Below are positions 33,653 to 44,224 of a stretch of DNA of 64,000 bases, one piece after another. The stretch's first letter is position 1. Each line of letters begins with the position of its first letter. The stretch covers positions 108,020,158 to 108,084,157 of the forward strand of contig NC_089595.1 of the NCBI RefSeq assembly GCF_019320115.1, written 5' to 3'. The translations under genes were made by a program, and so were the position numbers. Below the pieces are notes generated by a model that saw only the letters and a program-made list of their open reading frames with translations, ran no database searches and was not told the origin of the DNA. Source of the stretch: Miscanthus floridulus (taxonomy: Eukaryota; Streptophyta; Magnoliopsida; Poales; Poaceae).

Positions 33653-34429
33653 TAAACACTATCAAACCCCCTCTATTTCTTTATATCATTCATACATCCA
33701 TACGCGCATTTCATACCATACGTCCGTGCCTCCTGGACGATTCGGGCCCTGAACCGCCCGGGGGCTCGGGAACTAAGCATCGCACGTGCAGCGAAATGCA
33801 CCAGAACGTTTCCGTGTTGCGACACGAAGCGGCGGCTGCCTCATTCAACATGAGTAAACCAACAGAGCCAGGGGAGAAAATCGTAGATGAGCACTGTGTG
33901 GCCCTCGCCCGGTCCGGCAGACCGGGTCATCTCAACCTTCTCGTTTGATCCTGAACCTTTCGCCAGGCCCACAGAATCTCCATCAAGGGGAGGCCGTTAG
34001 GCCACCTGGGTCGATCTTCGAAATGACCTAGGCATCTGCCGGGTTGCAGGTAAAGGAGTAGTGGAATGTCACAAGAGGGCTATGCCGACCCCGTCACGAA
34101 TGACAGACCCGGATTTCACTCGATCACACCCGTTAGCGAACTCACCGAGCTAGTCTTCGAGCCCGAGCGATCGGGACAGGCGACGGAACTTAGCCCCTCC
34201 GGTTGTGAGGAACCGGGATGGGGTAACGCACACAACTCACATCGACCCCCATGAAGGCCCGAGAGGGCTCGGGGGCTCAAGATAAACGCCAAGGGAGGCG
34301 ACCCCGAACTCGCTAGATCCACGACTACGACTCGCCCGGTCCCACGGCACGCACCGACGCCAGGATCCGTGAGCACCGCCTCGTCCGATCTTTAACTAAC
34401 TAACTATGCTTCGGCTTCATACGGCTTTC

Positions 34430-35035
34430 GACTGCGCTCCAGACTCATGGGACCGCGACCCCGAACTCGCGTCCTCTACGCTCCGCTTCTGACTGCGCTC
34501 CAGACTCATGGGACCGCGATCCTGAACTCGCGTCCTCTACGCTCTGACTCTGACTGCGCTCCAAAACGACCATGGGACCACGACTCCGAACTCGCGTTAT
34601 CAGGATCCACGAGCTCCGGCTCGACTGATTCGTGAACTAACTAAACTAACTATCTCGATCCACGGCGCGCACCGACGCCTGGGTCCCTTCGCGACTCCAC
34701 CTCACCCGATCCTACGGCGCACATCGACGCCAAAGATCAGTGAGCTCTGTCGCATCCAAACTAACTAAACTATCTCGATCCACGGCGCGCACCGACGCCT
34801 GGGTCCCTTCGCGACTCCGCCTCACCCGATCCTACGGCGCACATCGATGCCAAAGATCAGTGAGCTCTGTCGCATCCGAACTAACTAAACTATCTCGATC
34901 CACGGCGCGCACCGACGCCTGGGTCTGTTTGCGACTCCGCCTCACTCGATCCACGGCGCGCACCGACGCCTGGGTCTGTTTGCAACTCCCTCACCCGATC
35001 TCACGGCGAGCTTCGACGCCAGGAACAGTGAATTC
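34430..35035. repeat. Element F: two tandem repeat arrays near the 3' end
   Basis: About 34430-34600: roughly 65-bp units (ctgcgctccagactcatggg, ccgaactcgcgt). About 34650-35000: roughly 117-bp units (ctatctcgatccacggcgcg, gacgcctgggtc, gatcagtgagctctgtcgc), three copies shading into shorter ones. The arrays are non-coding. Confidence 0.8.
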
Positions 35036-35259
35036 TATCTCAATCCAAATTCCCGCACCTAAAAACACCTTGGCTGCACAACAACGCCTTGGTTAAAAGC
35101 CGTCTCAAATTAAAAAACACGCACACACGCCCGCCGACAACACAGAAAAACCCCTGGCCGGTTCGGCCCGAACCGCCCGGGGGCTACACCCGCGGGTGCG
35201 CTCGCGCGCACCCGCCGGCAAGACCAAAATCCTCCGGACGATTCTACCCGAATCACCCA

Positions 35260-35275
35260 GGGGCTCGGGGGCTCC
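35260..35275 (+). other. Element F: polypurine tract
   Basis: ggggctcgggggctcc immediately before the 3' LTR start TGTCGGG. Confidence 0.8.
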
Positions 35276-36553
35276 TGTCGGGTTCCTAAACCTGGGGTCC
35301 CTCGAGGACAGGCTTCCACACTGGGGCTCGGCCCAAGAACACAGCCTATTGCTCCTGGGCCGGCCCAAGAATAAATAACTCAACAGACCGAAGCACTCGC
35401 TTCGGGCCCTGGCCGCCTTCGGCCCACCTCTCCGACTGGAGCGCTAGCTCCAGGCTCAGGCCGCCTCCGGACGGCCCCTCCGATCGGAGCGCTAGCCTCA
35501 GGCCCTAGCCGCCTCCGCACGGCCTCCGCTCGGAGGGTTCGACCTGAGGACTGCCTCCGACTCTGACCCCGTGTCTCCGACCGGGGTTCATAGAAAACCC
35601 TACCCATCGCTATTCTCTGACTGGCGCACCAGAGCCGACTGGGGCCATCCGACCGGGGACGCCCACTCAGAAGGAACCAGAAGATGTGCGGAGAAAGGCA
35701 AGGCAAGGCTCGCAGTCAAAACACGGCACCAGGACCATACCCTACAAAACAGTGCATTACAACCGCCCTGCCACAAACAGTATGGTGGGCACCGACATTT
35801 ACCTCTACAATATTGTAGGCGCTGCTAAAACACCCACACGGTAAGACCCACCATGTGCCTCTGGGCATCGATAGTGTTGTGGGCACCGAAATTCACCGTA
35901 CCAGGTGAACGTGGTGAGCCATGCCTCCAGACATCGAGACAGTGTTTTGCAGGTACCGACGTCCATCCCTTCCTAAAGAAGTCAATGCAACCTTCCACAT
36001 GCACCTGACATTCTACAGTGGCGCCAACAGTGTTACGGGCACCTACCATCTTCTTGTACCCGACGGCGTAGGCAACAAGACTCAGTAACCGACGTACCTT
36101 TTCTCCTTTTACTTGTAGAGCCATCCCCTTCTTCTATAAAAGCGGATGCGCTCTCTCCAACACAGTTCAGTTCTAGGTAGTTGCTTTAAGGCTGATCTGT
36201 GACTCCAAGCCAACCCAAGCCGATTCAAGCTTCCTAGTCCACAACCACAGAGTCGCCAGGCTCGGACCTCAAGCACACGCTTGAACACTTAGTTCGTAGC
36301 ATAGTTCCTGTCGATCTCGGCCCTTCCGACCGGACCGACTGGACACCCCATCTTTCTCCCTCTCGTTTGTAACCCCACTGCAGACTCCGAGCATCTGGGC
36401 TCAGGAATAAAGTCGCCGACCGACCCACACTGGACGTAGGGCACGTTGCCTGAACCAGTATAAACCCTGTGTCATTGAGTGATAGGCCACATCAGATCAC
36501 AACGTACAGTAAAACTATAAATATTCACTAGTTGGTCACTTTCTGTACCGACA
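35276..36553 (+). repeat. Element F: 3' LTR (1278 bp)
   Basis: Aligns along its length with the 5' LTR (25354-26632), including the TATA box at 36135-36142; followed by TSD gatgg. Confidence 0.93.
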
Positions 36554-37072
36554 GATGGCCCCAACATGCCACGGGGATTGGTGAGAGGGTGGGAAGAGGA
36601 TGACGAGTGGGACCGTCATTTCTGAGTGAAGTGGAGTGAACGTGAGGTAGACGCCGTTAACAACCAGTTGATAGAATGCTAGATTCTAGGAACAGATTAT
36701 TTCTTTCAATGGTATTTTACGTAACGACAAACTTTTAATAATATTTTCTAGATGTCGTGATCTTTGGATGTTATAGAACCAATTTTCCCTTAGAATTTTC
36801 TATCTGACAGCATACTAGTACGTTGAGCTCCGGACAGCGACACGGGTTCCGGTTCCGGTTCCGGTTCCAGTTCCTCCCGGTTCCGGTTCCAGTTCCTCGG
36901 TCACGCGTCGTCAAAGTAGCCTCGGCATCTATTTATCTCCCACGGCGAATGCAGCAGGGGCTCGCTCAATCTTCAACCTCTTGCCATTCCCAAGCTCAAG
37001 CTCAAGCGCCATTGCTGCTGCCAGCACACACTACTGCTTCTAGCTACTAGCCAGGACATAGAGAATTGATCC
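36554..37072 (+). promoter_or_regulatory. Upstream region of membrane-protein gene 1
   Basis: Host DNA resumes after element F. A GGTTCC-rich tract at 36844-36895 and then a TATTTAT motif (36930-36936) lie about 140 bp before the gene's ATG. The TATTTAT is a possible TATA box. A similar GGTTCC tract precedes the paralogous gene at 41966-42018. Confidence 0.4.
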
Positions 37073-37441
37073 ATGGACCCCGAAGCCGCGCTCACGAGGG
37101 TCGTGGACTCCGCCTCCGCCGCCCTCCGCAGCAGGACGATGGTGCCGTCGGCGATGCTCACCGTCGGCGTCTTCCAAGCGGTGGCGGCCCTCGCGCTCTT
37201 CTTCTACAGGACTACTCCCGAAGGCATCTTCTCCCACCACGGCAACGCGGTCGTCTTCGTGTATTACGGCGTCCTTGTGGCCGGTGTGATCGTGGGCTCT
37301 GCGACGGCCTCTGCTTCTTTCTGGGTCGCGCGCCGCCTCGAGAACCGGCATGGCATTGGCATGGCTCTCCTCTGCGCTTCCACGCTCACTCTGATCCCTG
37401 TGTTTGGGATACTCATCGGCTTCGTCATGATCAAAAAGTAG
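37073..37441 (+). CDS. Small three-helix membrane protein, gene 1
   Basis: Single-exon 122-residue protein starting MDPEAALTRVVDSASAALRS, in a good plant start context (gatccATGGA). Three hydrophobic segments are visible: about residues 24-45 (PSAMLTVGVFQAVAALALFF), 59-84 (VVFVYYGVLVAGVIVGSATA) and 97-120 (MALLCASTLTLIPVFGILIG). A short basic C-terminus (MIKK) may be a dilysine-like ER retrieval signal. Between helices is a TPEGIFSHHGNAV loop. No signal peptide or known domain is recognised. A paralogue at 42059-42406 shares most of the sequence, including VGSATASASFWVAR, so the frame is under protein-level conservation. GC-rich third positions fit a monocot gene. The function is unknown. Confidence 0.8.
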   Translation: MDPEAALTRVVDSASAALRSRTMVPSAMLTVGVFQAVAALALFFYRTTPEGIFSHHGNAVVFVYYGVLVAGVIVGSATASASFWVARRLENRHGIGMALLCASTLTLIPVFGILIGFVMIKK

Positions 37442-38833
37442 TCTCAGACACCTTGTATGTATGTTGGGATTCAACATTTTTCTGTTGGCATACTTGTATG
37501 TTGTATGATTGTACCTGAAGGAATTTATTAGTTGTGTTCGTATGAAACATGCATGAGGTTTGCAGGTGTTTTTGCCCATTTTGGAGTGTCATATATGTGT
37601 ATGTACGTAAGAGATTGGTTTGAGTTATTTTTTCTGATTTTTTTGTTCAAGGAAAGATTAATTTGGGTTACCGTGCTGTGATCATTATTCATGGTAACAA
37701 GATTCTGGTTGTGAAGTGGTGGATCTTCTTGTGTTTGCATGTCTCTAGACTAGGCACAAATGCTGCACTCTGTTATACAGTAGTACGTTGCTCGTGTGTT
37801 AACTTGTGTTTTCATCAGCCTATTCGCTCGTTGGTTTCAGTCAGGACTTATCGGCCATGATACAGCCACAAATGCCGATTAGCTTACCTGATGCCACTGC
37901 GCCGCATCCATGCATGCAAGGATCCCAATTCCGCTCCTCGCAAGCGATTCTCCCGTGTTGCGCTTGCCGCCGAGGGGCGAGGAAGACGAGCTGCTCAGGA
38001 CGACTGGCCACGAGGAGGAGGAGGAGGAGACTGCTGTTGGAACTGGATGGGACGGGCGAGGGAGGAGGAATGTCCTGTGGATGGCCTGAGTAGTGGAGTT
38101 GCTCCCGGCCCCTTCTCTAGTCTTCGCCTTCATATGTCATGAGATAGTGCGATTCTTTTCCGATCCGCAATTTTTTTATGCGTCTAGGTTAGCTGGGCGA
38201 TTAGCAGGAACAGAGCAACACGGTTGTTATTGTGATGAAGGCAACTGGATATGCTCCAGTTCCGGTTCTGGTTCCACGGTTCGTTTTAAAAGAAGATTCT
38301 GATCAAGGTTATTGCGCGTTTATCCTTTGATTGATGAGTAGTCCGGACGGGGAAAGCTTGACGGAAAATTTTGAGGATCGTGTACGGGCGCCCAAGTTCT
38401 CAGAAACAAGAAACAGAACTTCGTTTACGGGCGTGTTCCAATCTTTAAAAAAGCACCGGAACCAGAACTGGAGCTGGAGCTGGAACTGCAACCGGAACCG
38501 GTGTCAGCATCAAAGGTTGACTGTGCCCAAACACAACCGACTTGTTTGCATAAATAATGCGCAGAAAGGTAGTGCTAGCTCTCTGTAATGTAAACAAAAA
38601 AGAAATGGTACTACTACTAGTAAGTTACGGACTTACGGTTAGTGAAGTGAGATATGGCAAATTAACCTTGATCAATCAAAGGATAACAGAGGAGCTCCTC
38701 CTGGCGTCCAAGCTCAGTTCTCATTTTGGAAGCGATGATGTTATTCCCATGATCCAAAAATGATACGCTCAACAGAAGAACGTGTATGTGTACTTATCTG
38801 AAAACTCACATAGGAGGAACAAATGTAAGCTAG
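37442..38833. other. 3' flank of gene 1 with a block shared with gene 2
   Basis: The 3' UTR side is AT-rich. At about 38206-38278 the sequence gaacagagcaaca...ggcaactggatatgctcc with a GGTTCC tract matches the downstream side of gene 2 (42738-42811), so the duplication unit extends beyond the coding region. A separate inverted copy of gene 2's promoter lies at 38433-38569. Short GC-rich reading frames (37880-38140) show no domain. Confidence 0.5.
38433..38569 (-). repeat. Inverted copy of the gene 2 promoter segment
   Basis: Read on the minus strand this matches 41866-42040: gcattatttatgcaaacaag, cagtcaacctt, tgctgacaacag/tgctgacaccgg, a GGTTCC-type tract, then tttttaaagattg(tg)gaacacg. The two copies are about 3.4 kb apart in opposite orientation. 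Confidence 0.8.
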
Positions 38834-39598
38834 TGTTTGGTTGGTGGGATGAGATGAGATGGGATGGAACTGATCCAGTTTTTGAGATGTTTGATTGGGA
38901 GTCACTGGGAAGTGAGATATCCCACCTAGGGAATATCCATGGAATATTCTCTCGAACCAGGGGTGATGCGTGTCCCAACAAAAACGACTGGCAGAGTCAA
39001 CTAATTCAACGCCGTCTCACAATCTCACTCAAGCCGTCTTCGCAATTCCTTTCTCTCTCCCCTGGCAGCGTTCTTCCTTCTCCCCCGGTGGCCGGCGAGC
39101 TCATGCTTCATCCTCCCCTAGCGAGATCTGGTTCCGCACGCAGTTGAGCGACGCCTCAAGCACGACGCACACGGACACGGAGACCGGAGCTCCACGGCGG
39201 CTGGAAGCTCGACAACGGCCGGCGCGCCGCCACCCTCCGTGGCGAGGAAGTGGAAGAAGAGCGACTCCGGGCAGGAGGCGTGTTGTGCCTACTGGACGAG
39301 GATCCGGCGATGGGCCACGCCGGCGGAGGCGGGGAGCCGTCGGCAGGCCAGGGGTGCTGGACGACATGGTGCTGGATGACGATGGGAGTAGGGAAGAAGA
39401 TAGATATGAGAGGCTGTCCAGTGGGCCCACATCTGACATTGCCTAATTGTGTCAATGGTCTTTGCAAACGGCAAACGAAAGGGTCCAGAGGATTTTTATA
39501 TAAAAAAGAGATTAACATGTGGGTCCCACTAAAACAGTAGATAACGGCATCAAATCCGCCATTCATCCCATTCATATTTATCCCTTCAACCAAATACA
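38834..39598. mobile_element. Putative non-autonomous TIR element (~765 bp)
   Basis: The left end tgtttggttggtgggatgag is mirrored by the right end (reverse complement tgtatttggttgaagggata), followed on both sides by gaatgggatg-like words. The interior (39050-39450) is GC-rich with short frames and no domain. The TSD is not resolved. Confidence 0.5.
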
Positions 39599-39676
39599 AA
39601 ATGGGTCGATCACGTCCCCATCACAAAATAGAGCAGCTTCATCCCCATCCCGTCCCATAAATCATAGACGGGCATA

Positions 39677-40147
39677 GCCGTCTCTAGGGGGAGGGCTAGA
39701 GGTGCGACCGTCCAGGGCCCAAGCTGTTAGGGGCCCATGAGTATACATGTATGTACTAGATATATATAGCCATTATAATAAGCTTTTGAAGATACATATA
39801 TTTAGCACAATAGCCCATGAGAGTTTTGAGGGCAACGTCTTTTCCTATTTCCGATTGATATTGTTCTTATAGATTTTGCATCATGAAATTTAAAAGATTT
39901 TACATCAAGAAATGCTCGAAGATGGTTTTTTATAAAGTACTAAAGCATTGTTGTTTTATTCAAGGCAATCATAATAGTTATTTTATTGTTCTTATAGTTC
40001 TTTGGTTGTACTATCATTTTTTAACTAAACACATAATGAAAGTTAAGTTTTTCATACTATATACTTTAATTGTTATATTAAAAAGATTAGTTTAACGGCC
40101 CCTTACGATCATGCTTGCCCAAGGACCTTTAAAATTATAGAGACGGC
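39677..40147. mobile_element. Putative TIR element (471 bp), AT-rich
   Basis: Perfect 10-bp inverted ends gccgtctcta and tagagacggc. Subterminal ggggcccatgag and acggccccttacg stretches add some symmetry. No coding capacity and no clear TSD. Confidence 0.45.
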
Positions 40148-40728
40148 CTTATACTCCACCTTGACTCTCAACTAAATACTACCTAAAAACTAAGCGACCA
40201 AATATAGGGCACATTCAGAACGACTACTTTAGTGGAGGGTGTAAACTTTCTTAAGTAGTACTACCATGAACACTATGTGTACTAGACAAGTTCTCCATTC
40301 TTTGCAAAATGCGGCCTCTTCAGTTTTTTCTCAATTTAAATTTTTTATAACTTTAACTGAGTTTATACAAAAATATATTAACCTATACAATATGAAATAT
40401 CAAGAAATATTTCATAATAAGATTAATTTGTTGCTACTGATAATGTTGGTGCAACTTTCTATAAAATGGATCAAGGTTAGAGTAATTTGACTTAGCAGAA
40501 AACTAACAAAAAATTTGACATTGAGGGAGTACTTAGTCGAGTCAAAATTCTGTCACTTTAATTGAGTTTACAAAACAAATATACTAGCATCTATAATACC
40601 AATTGCTTCATGGTGGACTTAAATTAAACTTATTTGATGTTGTAAATGTTTACAATTTTCTTGTAGCTTAGAGAGAGCGAGTATAAACTACTGTGCATAT
40701 GTGTGTTGTTCAACACAACCTCTACTTG
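40148..40728. other. AT-rich intergenic DNA
   Basis: A degenerate tgacattgagggagtac motif near 40517 resembles a MITE end, but no partner end is convincing. Nothing else is recognised. Confidence 0.4.
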
Positions 40729-40865
40729 GCCCCGTTCGCTTGGCTGAATTTGGCTGAAAAAACCAGCCAAAACATTGTTCCGGCTGAATTGTTGTGAGAG
40801 AAAAACATTGTTCTGGCTGAAAAAAGAAGCCGAACAAGCCGAATTTTAAGACAAGCGAACGGGGC
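40729..40865. mobile_element. Short MITE (137 bp) with a partial copy alongside
   Basis: Inverted ends gccccgttcgcttggctgaa and ...acaagcgaacggggc. The interior has ccagccaaaacattgttc and tgagagaaaaacattgttc. Directly after it (about 40866-40947) is a partial copy of the same family (tttttctctcacaataaatcag ... gaagcgaaca), and another partial copy is at 24075-24168. Confidence 0.8.
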
Positions 40866-40947
40866 AGCACTACTTTTCAGCCACGAACAGTGTTTTTCTC
40901 TCACAATAAATCAGCCTAAGCCAAAGTTCAGTGAAGCGAACAGAGCC

Positions 40948-41865
40948 TTAGACATTACAATGGGTTTGCTTCGGTGTTGTTCGTGCTATGAGCCCGGACT
41001 TGCACAGTTACACAGTTATATAAAATCTGTTTGTTTTTCTTTCAATATTTCGTAATTTAGAAATACATTTCAAAATACTGAGTGAGCAATTTAGTTTCGG
41101 TCTTTTGGCTCATTTACGATGTAGACCGAACTAATAGTTTTAAGACATGTTGTGACAACAAATCTTGGCATCAATTTCTTTGTTCAAAAGCATGTTTTGA
41201 CAGTAAAATATCACGAGGTAAACATAAATATATCAAACACTAACACTAATATAGTTGTTGCCACTTAATAACATAAACATTCAGTCGTTGAAAGTTCAGA
41301 TATATAGCACCTAATCATCAAGCTCGGGTTTTGTTGAAATTGAATGCACGATCGAGATGTGGTGACCGGCCTTTCATGCTTTGCGACAAGTGACGACGAG
41401 CCCGAAACATAAAAAGACAAAAGCTGACTACGAAGAGCTCAGCACAAGGACACCGGTTCCAGTTCCTGGTTCCGGTTCCAGTTGCCGGTTTTTTTTTTTA
41501 ATAGGATCCAGTTGCCGGTTCAGCAGATCGAGGAAGCTGAAGATGAAAGCGAGCTGATATCTCCCAGCAACGACTGTCAATTCTTGCTTGGACATCTTGA
41601 TTCTTGACCAATAAAGTTTTGGCATGACGAGCGTACCTTTGTCTAAAGGAAAGGCCATGATAATAGTAGTCTGTTTAAACACCGTTAAGACAATTTAAAC
41701 GGCTGTTCAGCCCGCTTAATTGTTTTGCATCTTTATTATTTTTCCCCAGACGAGACATTCCAGGATGAGAAAGGGTATTTTGTTAGGTGACCATCGCATC
41801 CACCAATCTCACTTGAGTATTTGCTAGTAGCATTTGTTATTTTTGGGCTTACCGCATTAGAACTG
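40948..41865. other. Intergenic DNA with a GGTTCC tract
   Basis: Mostly AT-rich. At 41448-41520 there is a run of ccggttccagttcctggttcc and agttgccgg words around a T9 tract. No gene is recognised. Confidence 0.4.
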
Positions 41866-42040
41866 CCTTTTCTGTGCATTATTTATGCAAACAAGTGGGC
41901 TGTGCTTTCTGTCTGAAAGAGCAAACACCACAGTCAACCTTACATGCTGACAACAGCGTACCGTTGATAGTGACATGGGTTCCGGATCCGGTTCCAGTTC
42001 CAGTGCTAGTTCCGGATCCTTTTTAAAGATTGTGGAACAC
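41866..42040 (+). promoter_or_regulatory. Upstream segment of membrane-protein gene 2
   Basis: Contains gcattatttatgcaaac and a GGTTCC/GGATCC-rich tract (41966-42018) just before the coding region. The same segment is present inverted at 38433-38569. Confidence 0.45.
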
Positions 42041-42058
42041 GCGTGCACTTGGCGGTCA

Positions 42059-42406
42059 ATGAGGGTCGTGAGCTCGACCTCCGCCGTCCTCCGCAGCAGC
42101 CCGATGGTGCCGTCGGCGATGTTCTCCGCCGGCGTCTTCGAGGCGGTGGTGGCGCTCACGTTCCTGGTCGTCAACACTCCCGAAGGTATTTTCTCCTTCC
42201 ACCACGGCAAGGCGCTCGTCGTCGTGTACTACTGCATCCTTACGGCAGGGGCCATCGTCGGCTCTGCGACGGCCTCTGCTTCTTTCTGGGTCGCACGCGA
42301 TCTCGAAGGCCGGCATGTCACTGGCATGGCGCTCCTCTGCGCGTGCACCCTCACTCTCATCCCTGTCATTGGGCTTCTCGTTAGCTTCTTGATGCTCAAA
42401 AAATAG
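42059..42406 (+). CDS. Small three-helix membrane protein, gene 2 (paralogue of gene 1)
   Basis: 115 residues from the ATG at 42059 (MRVVSSTSAVLRSSPMVPSA), chosen because homology to gene 1 begins here (RVVDSASAALRSRTMVPSAM). The frame is also open from an upstream ATG at 41975, but that would translate the GGTTCC tract into a Gly/Ser-rich leader absent from gene 1. Three hydrophobic segments correspond to those of gene 1 (AMFSAGVFEAVVALTFLVV; VVVYYCILTAGAIVGSATA; MALLCACTLTLIPVIGLLVS), with the loop TPEGIFSFHHGKA and the C-terminus MLKK. Gene 1's first eight residues have no counterpart, so the original start may be lost or replaced. The function is unknown. Confidence 0.72.
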   Translation: MRVVSSTSAVLRSSPMVPSAMFSAGVFEAVVALTFLVVNTPEGIFSFHHGKALVVVYYCILTAGAIVGSATASASFWVARDLEGRHVTGMALLCACTLTLIPVIGLLVSFLMLKK

Positions 42407-43838
42407 CTTCAGACATGTACTTGTACTCTTCTACGTATGATTGTACAAAAAATTAGCTGTGTTCGTTTTGAATGGTGATATTTGAAGGTGTTCTGCCCAT
42501 TTGCAGTGTCATCTGTACGTAAGAGAAACGGTTGAGCTCTGTCAATTTTCTGTCCGAAGAAAGAGTAATTTGTGTTGTGTGCTGTAATGATTTGTATTTG
42601 TACAGGATAATGAGATTCTGGTGGCTCTAAGGTGTACGCACAAATGCTGCACTCTGTTATACGTCAGCTAGAAATGCCATTTGGTGTATCTTGGATCGTC
42701 TTTAACTTGCTGTTTGCATCTGAATTAACATTAGTCTGAACAGAGCAACAAGGCTTTGTGATGAAGACAACTGGACGTGCTCCGGCTCCGGTTCCGGTTC
42801 CAGCTCCGGTGGGCTGCTGTCCCGCTCCCCCGCCGCCCGCACCTCGCCCGCCGCCTGGGCGCCTGGCCCCGCCGCGCTCCTGCTATCGCGTCACCACCAC
42901 CGCCACTAGCCTTGGGCCCGGAAGATGGCTCTTCGGTTTTCGCACGCGTCAGCCCAACCAGATCGGTGCTCCGGACTTCGATCGGTGAGTCAGGTTTCGC
43001 GTCGCCTGCTCGATTCTGGTGCGAACGATGTCATGTGGTGGGTGTTGGTTCTGTGCAGCTGGTGCAGTTGCGGAGGTGGATTAAGCGCCGGGGAAGGGCG
43101 TGCTGCAAAATCCCCTCCTATTTGTGAAAGTACATTGAGATATCAGGGATTGATTCAGGACTTTTGACGGTGTTTTCTGTCCAACTACTCGCAGTTCTAT
43201 CATTTGAATAGTGATTGGTTAAAGAAATTTCATGTTAGGATATATACTGATTTGGCTCTAGGTCATGTTTGGGTCTGTAATTGGCAGAGTCGCCTCTTCC
43301 TGGTAGCGAGCATGAGCTTGCGCAACTGATCTGCTCTCACATTGCCAATCAGCTATAATGTTTCTGCTATCAGCTCGTATACAACTGATCTGCTCTCACT
43401 TAGCTAGTCATCAGTATTAGGATGCTCATTTGTTTTATGGACCCGAATTCCATAGGCTACAAGGGTTGTCAATCTGAACCTAGTCTAGCTCCGGCACTGT
43501 CCTTGTTTGCTAAAAAGAAAACTATTTACCTGGCACTACCGCTATTATCAAGGTTAACGTAATAGTTGATCATGTACCACACATGCCTACATTTCTTTAA
43601 ACAGAACCATAAATGTTCTTTTACTTCAATTTTGTTTCCAAGATGATAATAAAACAGGGGACACCCTTTTCAACATTGCTTTGCCCTAATCATAATGAAT
43701 CTTAGGGATATAATTATTCTGCAAGGCAAAATTTCATATTTTTGATGGACCAAGCAAATGACCCCATGGAGTGATGGAGGTATGATTCCTTTTTCTAACA
43801 TTTTCTCCTTGCCTAGTATGCTTTTACCTATTCTCTTT
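42407..43838. other. Host flank: 3' side of gene 2, GC-rich island and possible intron
   Basis: 42738-42811 repeats the block found downstream of gene 1. A GC-rich stretch (42810-43000) is followed by a possible donor gatcg/GTGAGT (about 42984) and acceptor ttctgtgcag (43061), then AT-rich DNA. This could be the first exon and intron of a gene, but no protein family is recognised. The rest up to element G shows nothing definite. Confidence 0.35.
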
Positions 43839-44224
43839 TGTCAAGGGCGTTGGTGCCCAAGACAGCAGGTCCCCGACTCCGGAGTTCGTAGGTAGATTGG
43901 GTACTGGCGCTGGGATTCTTCCCTAGACACCATATGGTGGGGGTGAGATTAAGAGCAGCAAAAGTAGATTAGGAGATAACTTGTTTCTTGATTGATTCAT
44001 CATAAGCTGATTACAGAATATATAGAGCAGCCCCAGCTCCCGGGCGCCCAACTTTAGTCTCTTCGTTTCTCTCCCCATTAAACATTCTCTCATTACTCTA
44101 ATCCCTTCCCTATAAACCTTAATTGCTGCTGGCTACAACTAGTACCTCCTTGGATGCCGCTCTGACCCTTCTGGCCACATCTTGAGCCCTGGGACGCCTT
44201 TTATAATGGCGCCCCCACATCACA
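43839..44224 (-). repeat. Element G: 3' LTR (386 bp)
   Basis: On the plus strand it reads TGTCAAGGGCG...CCCACATCACA. It matches the interrupted copy at 58795-59104 plus 60317-60395. Confidence 0.92.

Larger units (their letters stand above)
25354..36553 (+). mobile_element. Element F: complete non-autonomous Tat/Retand-type gypsy element (11.2 kb)
   Basis: Two LTRs (25354-26632 and 35276-36553) have matching TGTCGGG...ACCGACA ends and are flanked by the 5-bp TSD gatgg (25349-25353 and 36554-36558). Inside, in order: primer-binding site, degraded gag, non-coding DNA, a long antisense ORF (about 32880 down to 28930), tandem repeats and a polypurine tract. No protease, RT, RNase H or integrase is found in any frame. 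By eye, 6 differences occur in the first ~137 aligned LTR bases, so the insertion is not recent. Mobilisation would have required an autonomous relative. Confidence 0.93.

Noticed and set aside
42758..43127. Pro/Ala-rich frames after gene 2 as a protein-coding gene
   Set aside because: A possible exon-intron junction is present, but no family is recognised and the frames compete; kept only as an uncertain host flank.
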